Source of the DNA: Strongylocentrotus droebachiensis
Lineage: Eukaryota > Echinodermata > Echinoidea > Camarodonta > Strongylocentrotidae
Direction of reading: 5' to 3'
Assembly: GCA_035222895.1 (NCBI GenBank)
Contig: JAVYIG010000170.1
Coordinates: forward strand, 661,501 to 725,500
DNA length: 64,000 nt
Shown: positions 54,953 through 58,117 of the stretch, piece after piece
Numbering within the stretch: position 1 is the stretch's first letter
Layout of the letters: each line of letters starts with the position of its first letter
Translations under genes and position numbers: made by a program
Notes under the pieces: model-generated
What the model was told of the DNA's origin: nothing
Database searches by the model: none
What the model saw: the letters and a program-made list of their open reading frames with translations, nothing else

Positions 54953-57900
54953 CTAACTCTATTCTTTTTCTGCTTCTAAAACCCTCACACTAGCCTCCTA
55001 TCTCTTCCCCTATATTTGCTTTTACCGGTATCTCTCTTTCTCTAGGCTCCTTTCACAATTCCCCCCCCCCCCTTTCTTTTGGGGGGAATTTTTTCTCATT
55101 ATCCATCACTTATCCATTTGATCTCTAGGCAAACAAAATCAAACGTCAAGGGCCGTACAAATATGCAGCACTATAAAAGATGGATAGTTATGCTGGGAAA
55201 AATAACGTTAGTCAATGTGTGTGTTCTACCAAAATCTGCTTCAAAACTCTTAAACAACCATTTTGCAGAATGCTTACTATACATGACCAATGATTGATAC
55301 TACCGGTAAACGCTAGACAATTTCACCCCTGGGACCAGCAAATCACCTTCCATCATACAAATGTAAATATCCAAAACAAAATTGTTCCCTTGCTTCTTAT
55401 TCTATTTCCAAAAAGTGGTACTTTGTTGCTCTATACATGACCAATGATTGATACTACCGGTAAACGCTAGACAATTTCACCCCTGGGACCAGCAAATCAC
55501 CTTCCATCATACAAATGTAAATATCCAAAACAAAATTGTTCCCTTGCTTCTTATTCTATTTCCAAAAAGTGGTACTTTGTTGCTCTATTTATCTGTTTCT
55601 TTACCTCTGACTTCTGCGGCATCTCACCATGGCTACAAACACTTGTTTGCCTGCTTTCTGGGCATCAATATGTTAGCATTCTGGTCTCTTTCTTACTGAT
55701 CCCCGGAGAAGAGATTGCAAATATTATCATTTTTATCTCATATCTTTCTCCTCAAATTCCCCAACTGCAATGCAACGTGACAGAAATTAATAATGGAAAG
55801 ATATTTTACTCTACTTCCCCTCCTCTCTCTCCTCTCTCTCCCTCCCCCCCCCCCCCCTTCTCTCTCTCTCTATTTCTTCTTACCTTTATCTTTCTATTTT
55901 TCTCTCCTCTCTCTATTACTCTCTGTATCTCTTTATCTCTTCCCCCTCTCTCTCTCTCTCACCCTTACTTTCTCTTTCTCTCCCACCCCCTCTCTATCTC
56001 TCCCTCCCTCTCCCTCCCTCCCTCCCTCCCCCTCTCTCCCTCTCTCATCAAGGGAAGAATCGGCACAAGAGAAAAATAAAAGTCATCCTGCATTCAAGCC
56101 TGGCTGCCTGTGTTGAATCACATATCGTTTCATGTGTAACAGATACGGCTGGCATTTTCTTCAGAAAAGACACCCGGCACGCCACACACCTCAACGAACC
56201 GTTTGAAATTTCACACAAAAGGCGTACATTTTGACATCTTGATCCAAATCTGAAGGGGATTGTGACACACGTCGTCGGAAAACGCTGGCCATTCTGCACT
56301 GAGAGTCAATTCCATCGTCTTCTTGGCGGGGATTGAGATATCATTTATTAAATGATTATGAGATGGGTTTAGATTCTACAGCATGTATCAAACCTAACTC
56401 TTTACTAGATGTTGCGAGTGGTAACTTTGGTATAATAGTGTACTTTTCTCTTCCCATGGAGGAGCAAATGCTAAAATGTTCTTCTTTTACAAAAATAGGT
56501 ACATGTATCATTTACTTGTAGCAAACAGTCTACCAATAATAAATTTAGTTGTTGAATCATGAAATAAGGAGGTAGAAGAATATTATAATAACAATGATGA
56601 TGTTGATGATGCAAACATGCTATTAATAATAGAAGTAATAATGATGACAACTTTGATTCACCCAGCAATTGCCAGGTACCAATATACACCAGGGTGAAGA
56701 GTGGCAAATGTGTATTAATGTCTTGCCAAAGGAGCAAATAGTGCCTGGCTGGGATTCAAACCCTTAACCCTTGGATTGAGAGTCATCATTAAGTAGAAGG
56801 AAAGCTATTTCCATGGTTATCAAAGGCACTCATGCAAACTTTAAGTCACAAATATGTTTTTATTAATACCAGAGTATACAGTCACACATCAATTGAAAAC
56901 TTCTTCAATCATTGTCACTGTCAATTGTCACAATACAATTTTTTTAAACTTCTGATTGTCTGAAAAATTACAGACATTTGAAAGTATCTCTTAAAATCAA
57001 ATGATATCTATCAGTTCAATAAAAAAATTCCTGAAATTGCAAATGATTTATGTTGCATAACAAATTGCAGAAACATAAAGAAGCCTATTTTTCTCAAGAA
57101 ATGTTAATGAAATCATCGTTCCATTTTAGCTCTGGCAGGAAAATATACAATGGCCACCAATTACACTGCTCTTCTACTCAGCAAATCACACTCAAGTGGA
57201 CCGAGACACTAAATGAAATCATTTCATTTATCAAGCAGTCGTCAACCTCATCACAGAGACCTCTTCTTGAAGATATGGATCAATATAAAACTGATGATCT
57301 TCCCCTAGACATTAAGGACAAGTTCAGACGAATAAATAAATGATTCTTGCGAAAGGTCAGTCGTCTACGCCGCAGAGCAGGGCTCCGGAGAATGGTGTTT
57401 ACCCGATTGGATTGGATGGGGCGCAAGAACCGAACCTTGTAACACAGCCTGATGGATGTCGCACTAATAGCAATTTAATGTCTGGAAAATTAATTTGTAC
57501 GTGGTCTTGCCGCCTCCCGACCGCATCCCCCTTAATCCAGGAAGATGGTAGGGAGGGATGAGTGGGGATGAAAACGGGAGATGGATGGAAAGAAGATGAG
57601 GGAAGATGAGGGAAATTGGGGAGTGAGGGATGGAGGGATGGTAGTGAAGGGAGAATGCTAGAGGAAGATGTACCACAGGTTGAGGAGATACAGAAGAGAG
57701 ACAGGCAAGCAAAGATAGAGATACAAAGATGGAGAGGAGGAAAAGAATGGGAATGCAATAAGATGGTCTAGAGAATATTGGATACAGATAAAGAACAAGA
57801 GAGATGAAAATGAATGGGAAGTGTACGAGGGAGATGGTAGACAGACTAAGAAAGAATTGGAGAGAAAAGTTTAGGAAGAAATAATGGCAAGAGAGGAGAA

Positions 57901-58086
57901 GAGAGAAGTGAGGATGGCTGCAAGGATCCAACTCAACCCCCCCCCCCCCCCCAAAAAAAAAGGGAGGAAAGAGAGAGGAGGGGTGGAAGAGAGAAAAAGA
58001 GAAGGAGGGGTAGAATAGAGAAAGAGAGAGGGAAAGAGAGAGAGAGAAAGAGAGAGAGAGACAGAGAGAAAGAGAGAGAGAGAAAG

Positions 58087-58117
<31 letters not shown>

